This document shows positions 42,573 to 52,074 of a stretch of DNA of 64,000 bases, piece after piece. The stretch is from CAYSPT01 sp964432985 (GTDB taxonomy: Bacteria > Muiribacteriota > CAYSPT01): positions 1-64,000 of the forward strand of contig CAYSPT010000014.1 of the NCBI GenBank assembly GCA_964432985.1, given 5' to 3'. Positions within the stretch are counted from its first letter, which is position 1. Every line of letters starts with the position of its first letter. The notes beneath the pieces were generated by a model. The model ran no database searches, had not been told where the DNA came from, and was given only the letters and a program-made list of their open reading frames with translations. A program made the position numbers and the translations under genes.

Positions 42573-45417
42573 TTACATCGGAGCAGTTTTGCCGGTAACA
42601 AACCCATGCAGTTCTTCAAATCTGTCAAATACATCTCTAAACCCAATATCTACCCTACATATCTTATCATACATAAAGAGGGCTTTCTGGAAATCCCCTC
42701 TCTCTTCATACAACTTCCCAAATCGGTAACAGAGCTCCTTGAGTTCTTCGTCCATCATTTCTTCAACAAAATTTGACCGTTCATACTCTTCCAGGGCCAG
42801 CGAAAGATTTCCTATGCCAAGATGACACATAATAATCTTTTTGCTGACACTTTTACGCATTCTGGCATCTCCGTGTGATTGCTTAAACAACTCCAGAGCA
42901 CCACGATAATCTTCTTCCCTCAATTTAGCCATCCCGGCGATGTAACTGGAACGTGCATCTTCATAGGTTTTTTCCAGCCTGCGCTTCACTTCACCAGTGT
43001 AATCAAGTTTCAAACGTGAAAGAATGTCCTTCAGCCGGAGGTTTCCCGGATATTTATCACAGAGGCGTCGGTATTCATCCAGCAATTCATCATATCTGCC
43101 CTGTTTCAGAAACACATCTCTGAACATCTTGTGAACCAGGACATTATCGACATCTTTCTCTACCAGTTTTTTCAGAATACTCTCAGCCCGGGTATACATG
43201 GCTTTTTCGATATATGCTTTACTGAGATGACGCAGCAGCTTGTAGTCATCAGGATTGTTCACCGCTACCTTTTCGAACACTTCAATCGCTTCAGGATCTG
43301 TTTTTTTCTTTTCCAGGAAAATGGTCGCAAGGACCGCCTGAATACGTCGATCATCAGGTTCCCTTTTCAACAGACGCCTGAACACATCCACGACTTTGTC
43401 GTTGTAGATCTCCTTTTTATAAAATAATGCCGGGCTTTTTTCTTCCATTTCAAGGTAATAATCTACCAGAGCCCGATGAAGCTTGTAATTTGAAAATTCA
43501 TACTGCAGCATCATCATAAATTCCCTGGCAGCTTCAGGTGTCCGGGTGCCCAGTTGGAGATACGCTTTTCCCAACAGATCATGCGCATACCGGTTATCAG
43601 GGTCCATGGACAATAATATCTTACACTCACTGACGACACCCGTATGATCTCCCGTTTTGAACAGAGCTTTTGCTTTATTAAGATGAGCACTGAACAATTC
43701 GGTTGAATTCATCTTCATGGCTTCGAGACTGTCGCACAAGGTGAGAACTCGCTTCCACTGGCCAGCATCTTTGGCTTTTTTCAGCGAGTCGAAGAGATAG
43801 TTCTTTCGCCAGGCAGGGTACTTCAAGAAGAATAATAAACCCGCTATGAGCAGCAGGAGCACTGCAACTGCTCCAAACACAAAGTACTTCTTTCCTTCAA
43901 ACCGCATTTTGAAAAGAGCTTTATTGTATAGTTCCAGCTCCCGGGGGTGGAGCTTGAAATATGATGAAGAAGCTTTCAACTTTCCAAAATACGTTCGGGC
44001 TGAAAAATAATCATCACTATGGTAGTAAAGCATTCCCAACCGGTAAAGAGCTTCTTCTTTCCTTTCAGATTGTTCAATAAGCGCTTGATAGACTTTGATT
44101 GCATCATCGATGTGCCCGGTTTTTTCATACGCCAGAGCGAGTTTGAAGGAAAAATCCAGCGCATGCTCGAAGTCTTGTGCCGAATCAAGCACTTTTAAAA
44201 ACAATGATAGCGCTTCTTCCCATTGTTCATCTTCAAGAGCTTGGTTTCCCTCTTCATAGTATTTCAATACTGTCTCCTGCCCGGATTCGGCTTCATCAAT
44301 GGCACTCAAGGTGAAAAGCGCTTCCGAGTTCTGGGGATCGATTTTCAGGATTTTCTGCAAACAGTCTCTGGCTACCTGGTAGTTTTCCCTTTGCAGAGCG
44401 ACATAGGTCTGTTCCATGTAACGACGGATAGAGTCCTGAGGAGAAGCGGTTCCGGATGCAGCCATACCCGGTTCCCGCTCATTTCCAACAGTCACCGCCA
44501 CATCTTCTCCACTCTCCATGACCTGACGGGAAACAGCTTTGAAATCACTGAAGATAGACAGATCTTGCGGAGCAAGTTGAAACGCCTTTTCCAGTAAGCG
44601 GTACGCCAGACTCAGTTTTCCCCTGCTCTGAGCAATCCTGGCTTTATACTGATAAACTTCAGCCATGGAGGGGTCCAGTTTCATTGCATTATCGAGGAAC
44701 TTGTTAGCTTTGCTCATATTGCCCTGTATAAGGTAGACCCATCCGATCTCTTTATGGGCTTCAGCGTAATTTGAGTCTACTCGGATTTCCCGAAGAAGTT
44801 CGTCAAGATATTTACCAAGCAGGGTTTCCCGTGCTTCCACTGCCTTGTGCATTCGTCGATCACGTTTGATCGCTTCATCGTATGCGGATATAGCTTCCTT
44901 GACCTTCAATTTCTTCTCCAGAATCCGGGCAAGGTAGTAATAGATCTCTGGTACTTCAGGTGCTTCGATCATGATTTTTCTGAACTGGCTTTCCGCTTCG
45001 TCGTAATTGCCGAGATCATAGTGCATAAGGCCAAGTTCCAGTGTTGATCTGAGCGCTGCCGGAAGTTGTTTTTCTTGTTCATCAACGCTTTTCGATTCAG
45101 AAGCATCTTNNNNNNNNNNNNNNNNNNNNNNNNNNNNNNNNNNNNNNNNNNNNNNNNNNNNNNNNNNNNNNNNNNNNNNNNNNNNNNNNNNNNNNNNNNN
45201 NNNNNNNNNCATCTTCCGGGATTTCGGATGCCGGTGAATTTTTCTTTTGCGACCGGCGCCCCAGAATGGCGTTGATTCTCGAGAGAGACTCCAGTGTCTC
45301 CTGGCGCCTCTCCTCATAATCTTGCGTTTCCTGCGCTTCGCTAACTGCCATCGGGGATAGGGAAAATATAAAGCAGCTCAAAGCACCTATCAGCAAACCT
45401 GTAGCTCCGCGATTCAA
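42573..45417 (-). CDS. Transmembrane dual-sided TPR protein, interrupted by assembly gap
   Basis: The gene is split by 100 N (45110-45209). The N-terminal part starts at TTG 45417, eight bases after GGAGG, with a signal segment GLLIGALSCFIFSLSP. The rest reads about 845 residues of TPR (YDLGNYDEAESQFRKIMIEA), a membrane helix FVFGAVAVLLLLIAGLLFFL near residue 475 of the collapsed protein, a basic stretch (KYPAWRKNYLF), then more TPR to the end. Merging the duplicated CATCTT at the gap edges restores one frame (SEIPEDASESKS). It is a paralogue of the TPR genes at 32112, 46613 and 49141. It lies between sppA and glmM. The role is probably scaffold or signal transfer across the inner membrane. 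Confidence 0.85.
45110..45209. other. Assembly gap of 100 N inside a TPR gene
   Basis: Exactly 100 N. CATCTT flanks the gap on both sides. Removing the Ns and one copy gives an open frame through the TPR gene, so the flanking contigs probably abut. Confidence 0.97.
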
Positions 45418-45447
45418 CGCTTGAACCTCCTCGACGACAAACACTGC

Positions 45448-45486
45448 TTAATCCGAAGAATTCGTTAACCCGAAAAATTCGGGTTA
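45448..45486. repeat. Tandem palindromic hairpins downstream of sppA
   Basis: TAACCCGAA-AAA-TTCGGGTTA (45466-45486) is a perfect 9-bp stem with a 3-base loop. A degenerate copy (TTAATCCGAAGAATTCG, 45448-45464) precedes it. The pair sits between the sppA stop and the TPR gene start. It shares its AACCCG core with 8230-8293 and 31559-31595. It may be a terminator and a dispersed repeat at once. Confidence 0.6.
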
Positions 45487-45488
45487 GG

Positions 45489-46589
45489 TTACGGCATGAG
45501 AAACGTAAACTGTACTGACCGGGGAACCGTCACTTTAATCGGGGAAAGACGGCTCTTTACTTCAAACAACATTTCAAGAAAACTGGGCCGGCTTTTCAAC
45601 AGGATTGTTTCAGGTTTCCCTGTAATTCCGGCACGTCTGCCGCAAATCCTGATCGAATCATTAAAATTGCCAAGGGTATCGATAAAGCCATAAGCAAGCG
45701 CTTGACGGCCGTTAAAGACGCGTCCATCGGCAATGCTCCGTATCCATCCCTCGATGGCCTCATCGGAAATATCCACCACATTCTCCGAAGGAGATAACTC
45801 ATGCGTCTCACCCGACGATGGATCGTTAACCAGATCATCATACACCTGAACTTCTTCTACGGTATTTCCCCCACTGCGCTTTTCAAGAACGGATTCAACC
45901 AGGCTTGGAGATGAGTGCCCAGCTTTCAGCAATTTGGCAAGCACATTCTTCACAGCTTTTTTCCTGCCCTTGACTACCACTTCCAGAAATTGCTCGTAAT
46001 CATCCATTACTATATCAAGAATCAAGTCCCGTTCTTCATCAGTCATCGGGCGCCCATTATTACCCAGATCCTTAAACTTACCGCTTTTAATAGTGGAGTG
46101 ATTTAATCCGATTTTCTCATATAGTCCGGTGGCATTGACAAACATGGCAAGCACACCAATGGAACCAGTAGTAGTTCCTGGATTGGCCACGATTTCATGC
46201 GCGGCCACCGCAATGTAATATGCTCCGGAGGCACTGACATCACCCATGGACACCACCACCGGTTTCTTCTCCGACAGATGGAGGACCGCATCGTAGATCT
46301 CTTGAGAGCCGGCAATCGTTCCTCCAGGACTGTCCATCCTGATAACAACACCCCTAATACCTTCATCATCAAGGGCATCTTCTATCAGGCCGGTCATTCT
46401 ATCCGCGCTAGACCATGTACCACCGAACAAACCGCTGCCATCCTCAGATGTGGAAATCTGGCCATATAAGTGAATAATGCCAACTTTCCCTTCCACAGAA
46501 CCTAATTGGTTCCCCAGCCAGGCAAAAATATTCCCGACAACAATCAAGACAATAACAACAAATGCTATTAATCCGAACAATCTACGCAT
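45489..46589 (-). CDS. sppA: Signal peptide peptidase SppA
   Basis: A membrane serine protease (366 aa) that degrades cleaved signal peptides. One N-terminal membrane anchor (LFGLIAFVVIVLIVVGNIFA) is followed by the S49 peptidase domain. The nucleophile is S121 in DVSASGAYY and the general-base lysine is K173 in KSGKFKDLG. The C-terminal part holds RVFNGRQALAYGFIDTLG. I choose ATG 46589, six bases after AGGAGG, instead of 46616. It is a short SppA of the single-domain type. It lies between two transmembrane TPR genes, which could be substrates or partners. Confidence 0.95.
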   Translation of the reverse strand: MRRLFGLIAFVVIVLIVVGNIFAWLGNQLGSVEGKVGIIHLYGQISTSEDGSGLFGGTWSSADRMTGLIEDALDDEGIRGVVIRMDSPGGTIAGSQEIYDAVLHLSEKKPVVVSMGDVSASGAYYIAVAAHEIVANPGTTTGSIGVLAMFVNATGLYEKIGLNHSTIKSGKFKDLGNNGRPMTDEERDLILDIVMDDYEQFLEVVVKGRKKAVKNVLAKLLKAGHSSPSLVESVLEKRSGGNTVEEVQVYDDLVNDPSSGETHELSPSENVVDISDEAIEGWIRSIADGRVFNGRQALAYGFIDTLGNFNDSIRICGRRAGITGKPETILLKSRPSFLEMLFEVKSRLSPIKVTVPRSVQFTFLMP

Positions 46590-46612
46590 GTAAATCCTCC
46601 TACATCTTGATC

Positions 46613-49114
46613 TCACGCCTCGTTTGGTACTTTTCTGGTAAGATCGTCAACCAATTTCCTTATCTGACTGTTTTCAGGATAAATAGCCAGGAAATCCTGA
46701 TAAAAAAGCACCAGGCGTTTCTCCTGGTTTTGTGCCAGATGAGCCTTGATAAAAAGCTGGTGATATAACATATTTTTCGGATCGGCCTCCAGAAGAAGGC
46801 GGCCTTCTGTAATGGCTTTTTCAACATTGCCGGAATTAACCAACCCCCGCACCAGTGTTTCCCTAACACCGGTATTGCCCGGCTCCAACTGTAGAAGTTT
46901 CGAATAGGCAAGCAAAGACTCCTCATCTGTCTTACCACGTTCTGCAAGCACTGCCACATATTTGCGTAAAATGGTAACGTTGTCAATATCGCGTCTTGAC
47001 ATTTTTCTCAGTATTTCGATGGCCTGTTCATCAACGACATCCTGTTCCATGTAATACTGGGCCATATGCTCGAGTAAATCTTGATTGTTGGGTTCAAGTT
47101 TGTACAACACCCGGTACATGTCCATGGCTTCCTCGCTTACGGTTTTCATGGCTATAAAACACCGGGCGAGCAGCACTCTTAAACGCTGGTTTCGATGATC
47201 TTTTTTGAGCAATTCACGGCAAATATCGGCACACTCACCCGCTCGGCCGCATTCGAAAATGACCCTGGCCAGGTGATTTTGATGATTCTTAAATTCATTA
47301 AGCTTAAGATCGGGCCGTTCCAGCACCTGAAGAATTGCATTCTCCGCCTCACGCCATCGTTTGGCAGCGATATACTGATGCACTCGACTAAGCGCCCGCT
47401 TCTTTTTCCACCGGGGAATGGATGATTTCAAAAAGGCAACAATGATAATGATTCCTATTATCGCTACTACCAGAAGACCAATCTTGACATATTCTTTCGT
47501 CTTTCTCAACTGCATTGCCTTTTTAACCCTTTTGACCTCCCAAGGCAGGAATGGCAAAGCATCTTTTTGCTCATATTCATCAGCTTCAGCAAGGGCTTCC
47601 TGAGCTTTTGTGTAAAAGTCAAGTGACTTCTCTAACTGGTTTTGCTGATATAGTAATTTTCCATAATGGAATAAGGCACGGTAATCTTTTGGATAATTAT
47701 CCAGGTGGCGTCCCAGATAATGGCTTGCATTTTCCAGGTCACCCTGTTGAAAATAAGCACTGCCCAACAAACCGTCCAATTCGGGAAATGTCCTTTCCAT
47801 GTTTTCGAATTCGATCAGGATATCAAGTGCTTCACCGGGCTTGCTGTTACTGATAAGAGTCTTTGCCTGTTCTAACCTGGTAACTAGCTTTTTCTCATAC
47901 GCGAGCAGCTTTTTAATTTTTTGAATTTTTTTCTTCACCGATACAGCTTCGGGATCTAATTTCAGAGCCTTATAGAAACAGTTTAAAGCCGATTTGTACC
48001 TTTTCTCCTCAAAATACCGATCTCCATGATAAAGCAGTGATGAAAACGAGTTCTTCTTGGTATCACTTTTTTTTCGGATCGGTTTGTCCGGAGTGGACTC
48101 GGGGGGGGATATTTTATTCATCAACTGGTCGACCTGCGTAACAGAAGCCGTATCATAACTCAGCTCTTGAGCTTGTGCCAGCATCTTCCGCGCATTGGTA
48201 ATATCACCCGTTTGATAGAATTCTTCCGCCCGCTGGTAAAAATCTTTGAAACGGGCCTTTTTCTTTAAATTCTCTATGTGATATGCCAGGGCTTCACGGT
48301 CCCGCTCCTTCGTCGTCAACTGCGTGAACAATGCTTCAGCTTTTTCAGGTTGGTTGCTCTCAATTAAATGCCGCGCTTTTTTCAGACCGGTGATTACCGG
48401 ATTAGCCCGGCCGCTGGCCTTGAGCACACTGTCCTCCACGTACTTGTTACCGGGCAGTATGTCCCTGGCACGACGGGCTTCGTCATCGGCCTTCAGGTAC
48501 CATCCCGTTTCAAGATGATATACTGCCAGGGTTGCCAGCGATGTACCAACAATGCGGCTGGAGTGATCCGTGACCGGTTGACGCACTATCGTTTCCAGCG
48601 TCTTCGCTTCTGTAGCAATGTTACCGGTACGGCCGGATTTCAAATATATCCTTACAAGCAATTCCAGAGCGGCTGGGTCTTGCGAAGTGGTAGAAAGCAC
48701 TTTTCTCACATTTTTTTCCGCTTCCGAGTACCTTCTGTTCTTCACTGCCCGTTCTCCCAGCAGTATGAAATGCTCTCTGATCGCTGCTCGATACCGCTCT
48801 TCATGAGGCCGTAACTGCCGGGCGTCATTGAGATAATTAAGCGACTCCTCATAGCGTCCTTCATTTCTGGAGAGAAGTCCAAGGTTGTAATATGGCTCAG
48901 GATAGAGAAAGTCGTCTTCAATAGCTGCCTCAAATTTTTCCCGGGCTTCTTCCATTCGGCCGGATTCCATCAACGATTTGCCATCGACATTAAGTTTTTT
49001 TGCCCGGTTGCTGACGGCATACGCTGGAACGTATGCGGCAAAGAGGTCGATAAAAAGAAGACCTAAAACAACGACAATCCACGGTAAAACCTGGCAGGTC
49101 GTTCTTCTTTTCAC
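46613..49114 (-). CDS. Transmembrane dual-sided TPR protein
   Basis: An 833-residue paralogue of the other transmembrane TPR proteins. It has an N-terminal signal segment (VLPWIVVVLGLLFIDLFAAY), a periplasmic TPR array (MESGRMEEAREKFEAAIED), a membrane helix (KIGLLVVAIIGIIIIVAFL, about 540-563), a basic stretch (SSIPRWKKKRAL) and a cytoplasmic TPR array to the end. The GTG start at 49114 lies eight bases after GAGGTG; the in-frame extension to 49159 overlaps the upstream gene and is rejected. It follows the zinc-ribbon TPR gene by 26 bases and precedes sppA by 23, so these form one operon. Confidence 0.87.
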   Translation of the reverse strand: MKRRTTCQVLPWIVVVLGLLFIDLFAAYVPAYAVSNRAKKLNVDGKSLMESGRMEEAREKFEAAIEDDFLYPEPYYNLGLLSRNEGRYEESLNYLNDARQLRPHEERYRAAIREHFILLGERAVKNRRYSEAEKNVRKVLSTTSQDPAALELLVRIYLKSGRTGNIATEAKTLETIVRQPVTDHSSRIVGTSLATLAVYHLETGWYLKADDEARRARDILPGNKYVEDSVLKASGRANPVITGLKKARHLIESNQPEKAEALFTQLTTKERDREALAYHIENLKKKARFKDFYQRAEEFYQTGDITNARKMLAQAQELSYDTASVTQVDQLMNKISPPESTPDKPIRKKSDTKKNSFSSLLYHGDRYFEEKRYKSALNCFYKALKLDPEAVSVKKKIQKIKKLLAYEKKLVTRLEQAKTLISNSKPGEALDILIEFENMERTFPELDGLLGSAYFQQGDLENASHYLGRHLDNYPKDYRALFHYGKLLYQQNQLEKSLDFYTKAQEALAEADEYEQKDALPFLPWEVKRVKKAMQLRKTKEYVKIGLLVVAIIGIIIIVAFLKSSIPRWKKKRALSRVHQYIAAKRWREAENAILQVLERPDLKLNEFKNHQNHLARVIFECGRAGECADICRELLKKDHRNQRLRVLLARCFIAMKTVSEEAMDMYRVLYKLEPNNQDLLEHMAQYYMEQDVVDEQAIEILRKMSRRDIDNVTILRKYVAVLAERGKTDEESLLAYSKLLQLEPGNTGVRETLVRGLVNSGNVEKAITEGRLLLEADPKNMLYHQLFIKAHLAQNQEKRLVLFYQDFLAIYPENSQIRKLVDDLTRKVPNEA

Positions 49115-49140
49115 CGTTGTATCACCTCGGAAACAAAACA

Positions 49141-51414
49141 CTACAGAGTGACTCCACAATTTTTACATATTGTCTCGATATTTGAGTTCATATGAGCACA
49201 CTTTTTACATACCTTGATCGATGTAGTGGTCAAACCCGGTGCCGCGCCGGTGGTAATAACCAGTTTTTCCCGCAACCTGTCAAGCTTTCTCTGGATAAAT
49301 CGTTCCCCAGGATATTTCTCCACAAACTCTTCATAAGCCCTGACCGCTTCCTCTACCAGTGACCGTCTTAGAAAAGCTTCTGTCAATACCTCATGTCCAA
49401 CCTGATCATTGAGGTTTTCTTCAATGAGAAAACGAGCTTCCTCGACAGCTTCCTCATACATTTCCTTGGCCAGGCAGGAACGGGCAAGAACCCGATGATA
49501 GGAAATTTCCTCAGGATAGACACTGCAGAGTTTTTCATATAACGCAAGCGCTTCGCTATCAAGACGGTCATCTTCAATATACGCCTGCCCTATCTGCACA
49601 AGAAGGTCGGTACGGTCAGGCTCCTTTTGCAGCATCCGCTTATAGATATCTACTGCTTTTTTGTCGGTGGACGACCGGTTAAGATAGCAGTTGCATAACG
49701 CATCCAGTAATTGTTGATTACCGGGTTCAATATCGTAAAGCTGCTGGTACTCAGCAAAAGCCACTTCATCATTACGACCTAGAGCCAGATAGGCTTTAGC
49801 CATAAAAGTGTGTGCCTGGGAAGATTTGGCATCCAGTTTCGATGCCTCTGTAGCCATCTTGATTGCTTCTTGAGCCTTGTCCAGAGCCAGGTAGGCCTGT
49901 GCAAGCCCTAACAAAATCTTTAATCGTTCGGGCTTGATCAATTCACGGTCGCACAGCTTTGCTCCGATTGCAGCAACTTTCTTCCAGTTGTTTGACCTTT
50001 TTGCACTGTGGAACGATTGTATAGCCTTACGGGTAAGCACCTCGGGTAATCGCTTCAATATCTGCGAAAAAATATAAAACACGGCGATGATGACGGCTGC
50101 AGCAAAGCCAAACAGAATGTAAGGACGTTGTGTTTCGCGTGTAATATTTCTCCGAACTTCCTCGAACTTGATCGACGCATCTTTATAGCTTGGGTCATCA
50201 GACACGATTCTGCCAAAGAGAGTTTCAGCGGTCAGCCATTCCTGCTTTTCAAAACAATCCTCCGCTCGTCGATAGAGATCTTCGAGATCAGCTTCCGCTG
50301 CAAAAAGGTCATAACTCTTTAAATGGGTAAGTGCGTCTTCAAATTGATCATCACTGAGAGGCTCCTGCTCTTTTTTACTCAACTTGCTCTTCATTTGCCC
50401 CTCAAGCTTGGTTATAGCCCCACTTATATTTTCATCTGAGATGTTAAGCGCTTTTATCTCCTTCAGGACGTTCAAAGCTTCTGCCCAGTCTTTCTGATCT
50501 ACCAATTTCTTGTACCGGGTAAACAAAGACTGCGCTTTCATTTTAACGTTGGCTTCCTGAATCTTTTTTTCCACCGCCCGGCGGGCATTTGAATCGAGTT
50601 TGGCAACATCGGAATACTTTTCGGATGCCTCGCGAAAATGACCGGAAGCAAACAAACGCTCGGCTTCTTTGAGACCGGTGGCTACCGGATTTTCCGGTCC
50701 CAAGACCATTTCCTCGATCCGTGTAATTTCGGCAGTCGGACTGGTAAAGATTTTTTGCGCTTCCTGGATATCGAGATAGGCTCGATAGTAATCACCAAGT
50801 TTAAACCGAGCCAGAGCGGAATAAGCATAACAGGGTCCGAGTGCAGGATCCGTAGCGGAAATCTTCATATTTTTCCGGAGATCGAAAACCGGATCCAATT
50901 CCTTAAGGGCTTGCCGGTATTCCCTGAGATCCAATCGTACTTTACTACTGTAGATATACACTTTCAGACTGGTGGCCTCAGAACGTTTCAGCCCATCAAG
51001 AATTTCCATGGCTTCTTGATACTTGCCTGCCCCGATAAAATTCTCGACCTTATCAAATTCAAATTCATTCAGTTTTTTCAAGTAGCGCTCATTGCCCGGC
51101 TGCAGTTCTTTGGCTTGTCTGAATTCGCCCAAAGCCTTCTCTTTATTACCCTGACGCTCATAGATCAGCCCCAGAAAATAATGGGGACGGTCGTACAGAT
51201 AGTCGGATTCAATAGATTCTTCGAATTTTTTAACAGATTCGGTAAGGTTGCCCTTTCTGAAGAGAGATTCACCCTCCTTGCATAAGTCCCGGGCCTGAGC
51301 ACGTGCTGTTACTGGATACCCTCGCGAAGGAATGAACATTGAAAGGAAAACACAAGCAGTCACATAAATAACAATGGGAGAGATAAAACGTTCAATTTTC
51401 CTAAACCTTACCAC
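49141..51414 (-). CDS. Transmembrane dual-sided TPR protein with C-terminal zinc ribbon
   Basis: A 757-residue paralogue of the TPR family in this window. It has an N-terminal hydrophobic segment (FISPIVIYVTACVFLSMFI), a TPR array (LFRKGNLTESVKKFEESIESD), a membrane helix (YILFGFAAAVIIAVFYIFSQI, about 430-450), then cytoplasmic TPRs to about residue 725. Only this copy ends in a zinc ribbon: CKKCAHMNSNIETICKNC, two CxxC pairs twelve residues apart. The start is GTG 51414 with AAGGA upstream. It follows a STAS gene, repeating the STAS/TPR pairing of 31.7-34.3 kb in the opposite order. The zinc ribbon may bind a protein or nucleic-acid partner in the cytoplasm. Confidence 0.87.
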   Translation of the reverse strand: MVRFRKIERFISPIVIYVTACVFLSMFIPSRGYPVTARAQARDLCKEGESLFRKGNLTESVKKFEESIESDYLYDRPHYFLGLIYERQGNKEKALGEFRQAKELQPGNERYLKKLNEFEFDKVENFIGAGKYQEAMEILDGLKRSEATSLKVYIYSSKVRLDLREYRQALKELDPVFDLRKNMKISATDPALGPCYAYSALARFKLGDYYRAYLDIQEAQKIFTSPTAEITRIEEMVLGPENPVATGLKEAERLFASGHFREASEKYSDVAKLDSNARRAVEKKIQEANVKMKAQSLFTRYKKLVDQKDWAEALNVLKEIKALNISDENISGAITKLEGQMKSKLSKKEQEPLSDDQFEDALTHLKSYDLFAAEADLEDLYRRAEDCFEKQEWLTAETLFGRIVSDDPSYKDASIKFEEVRRNITRETQRPYILFGFAAAVIIAVFYIFSQILKRLPEVLTRKAIQSFHSAKRSNNWKKVAAIGAKLCDRELIKPERLKILLGLAQAYLALDKAQEAIKMATEASKLDAKSSQAHTFMAKAYLALGRNDEVAFAEYQQLYDIEPGNQQLLDALCNCYLNRSSTDKKAVDIYKRMLQKEPDRTDLLVQIGQAYIEDDRLDSEALALYEKLCSVYPEEISYHRVLARSCLAKEMYEEAVEEARFLIEENLNDQVGHEVLTEAFLRRSLVEEAVRAYEEFVEKYPGERFIQRKLDRLREKLVITTGAAPGLTTTSIKVCKKCAHMNSNIETICKNCGVTL

Positions 51415-51459
51415 AGTAATGTCCTTTTACGTTTCTGGAAGCTAATCATCTGGAAGGAT

Positions 51460-51831
51460 TCAATTTGATTCCGTTGCACAAGACTCAAGTTCCTCGATCG
51501 CGGTTTCAACCGAATCATGAATTGCCAGAGTCCTTACCAGATTCACTACATCAAAAAGGCACCGCAAATCGCTATTTGGAGCTGCTAGCCTCGCATCTCC
51601 GCCGGTTGCCCTAATTTCTTTCACCACGTTCAGCATACATCCCAAACATACGCTGCTCATATACTCGGTTTCCGTAAGGTCGAACACAACATACCTGCCC
51701 GCGGACTGCCTCGGGGTTTGATGTAAACGCTGGTTGAAAAATTCTCTCAGTGCTCCGATGTCTTGAAACTCCAGTCTTCCACTCATTTTTATAAGAAAAA
51801 CTGCCCCTTGTTGTTCGCCGGCTATTTCCAT
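51460..51831 (-). CDS. STAS-domain protein with altered acceptor loop
   Basis: A 123-residue STAS protein. The acceptor region reads TEYMSSVCLGCMLN. The serine is kept, but the glycine that normally follows two residues on is Cys, so phosphorylation may be altered. ATG 51831 lies six bases after AGGAGA; the extension to 51858 is rejected. It heads the long minus-strand block and has its own promoter at 51870-51898. It is followed by the zinc-ribbon TPR gene. Confidence 0.88.
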   Translation of the reverse strand: MEIAGEQQGAVFLIKMSGRLEFQDIGALREFFNQRLHQTPRQSAGRYVVFDLTETEYMSSVCLGCMLNVVKEIRATGGDARLAAPNSDLRCLFDVVNLVRTLAIHDSVETAIEELESCATESN

Positions 51832-51869
51832 TTTCCATCTCCTATATGCGCGAATCATAAATCGTTACA

Positions 51870-51898
51870 ATACTAGCATAAATGCTTTAAAGCTTCAA
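51870..51898 (-). promoter_or_regulatory. Promoter of the STAS/TPR operon
   Basis: On the minus strand TTGAAG (51898-51893) and TAGTAT (51875-51870) are 17 bases apart, and TGC precedes the -10 (extended -10). The spacer carries the 10-bp palindrome GCTTTAAAGC (51884-51893), a possible operator. Confidence 0.6.
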
Positions 51899-52000
51899 GA
51901 AAATCACATTATAAATAGTTCAATTATTTAAATTTCCCTTCCAGCGACGATGATAAACTCGACCTTAAACTAAACCTGCCCGCACTCCTCTGAGCGCACC

Positions 52001-52036
52001 GTAAGCCGCTGCCAAACAGAATCGGCAGCGGCTTAC
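52001..52036. terminator. Perfect 13-bp hairpin between STAS and outer-membrane barrel genes
   Basis: GTAAGCCGCTGCC (52001-52013) and GGCAGCGGCTTAC (52024-52036) form a perfect 13-bp stem with a 10-base loop. It lies 38 bases after the stop of the minus-strand barrel gene and upstream of the STAS promoter. There is no T run, so it may work as a processing or boundary hairpin. Confidence 0.65.
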
Positions 52037-52074
52037 AGTGAACAGAAAAATGAAATTATACCTGGTTACTCGGG

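Noticed and set aside
42573..45317. Reading the TPR frame straight through the 100 N
   Set aside because: The N count is a placeholder and shifts the frame; the true N-terminus is the ORF part upstream of the gap starting at TTG 45417.
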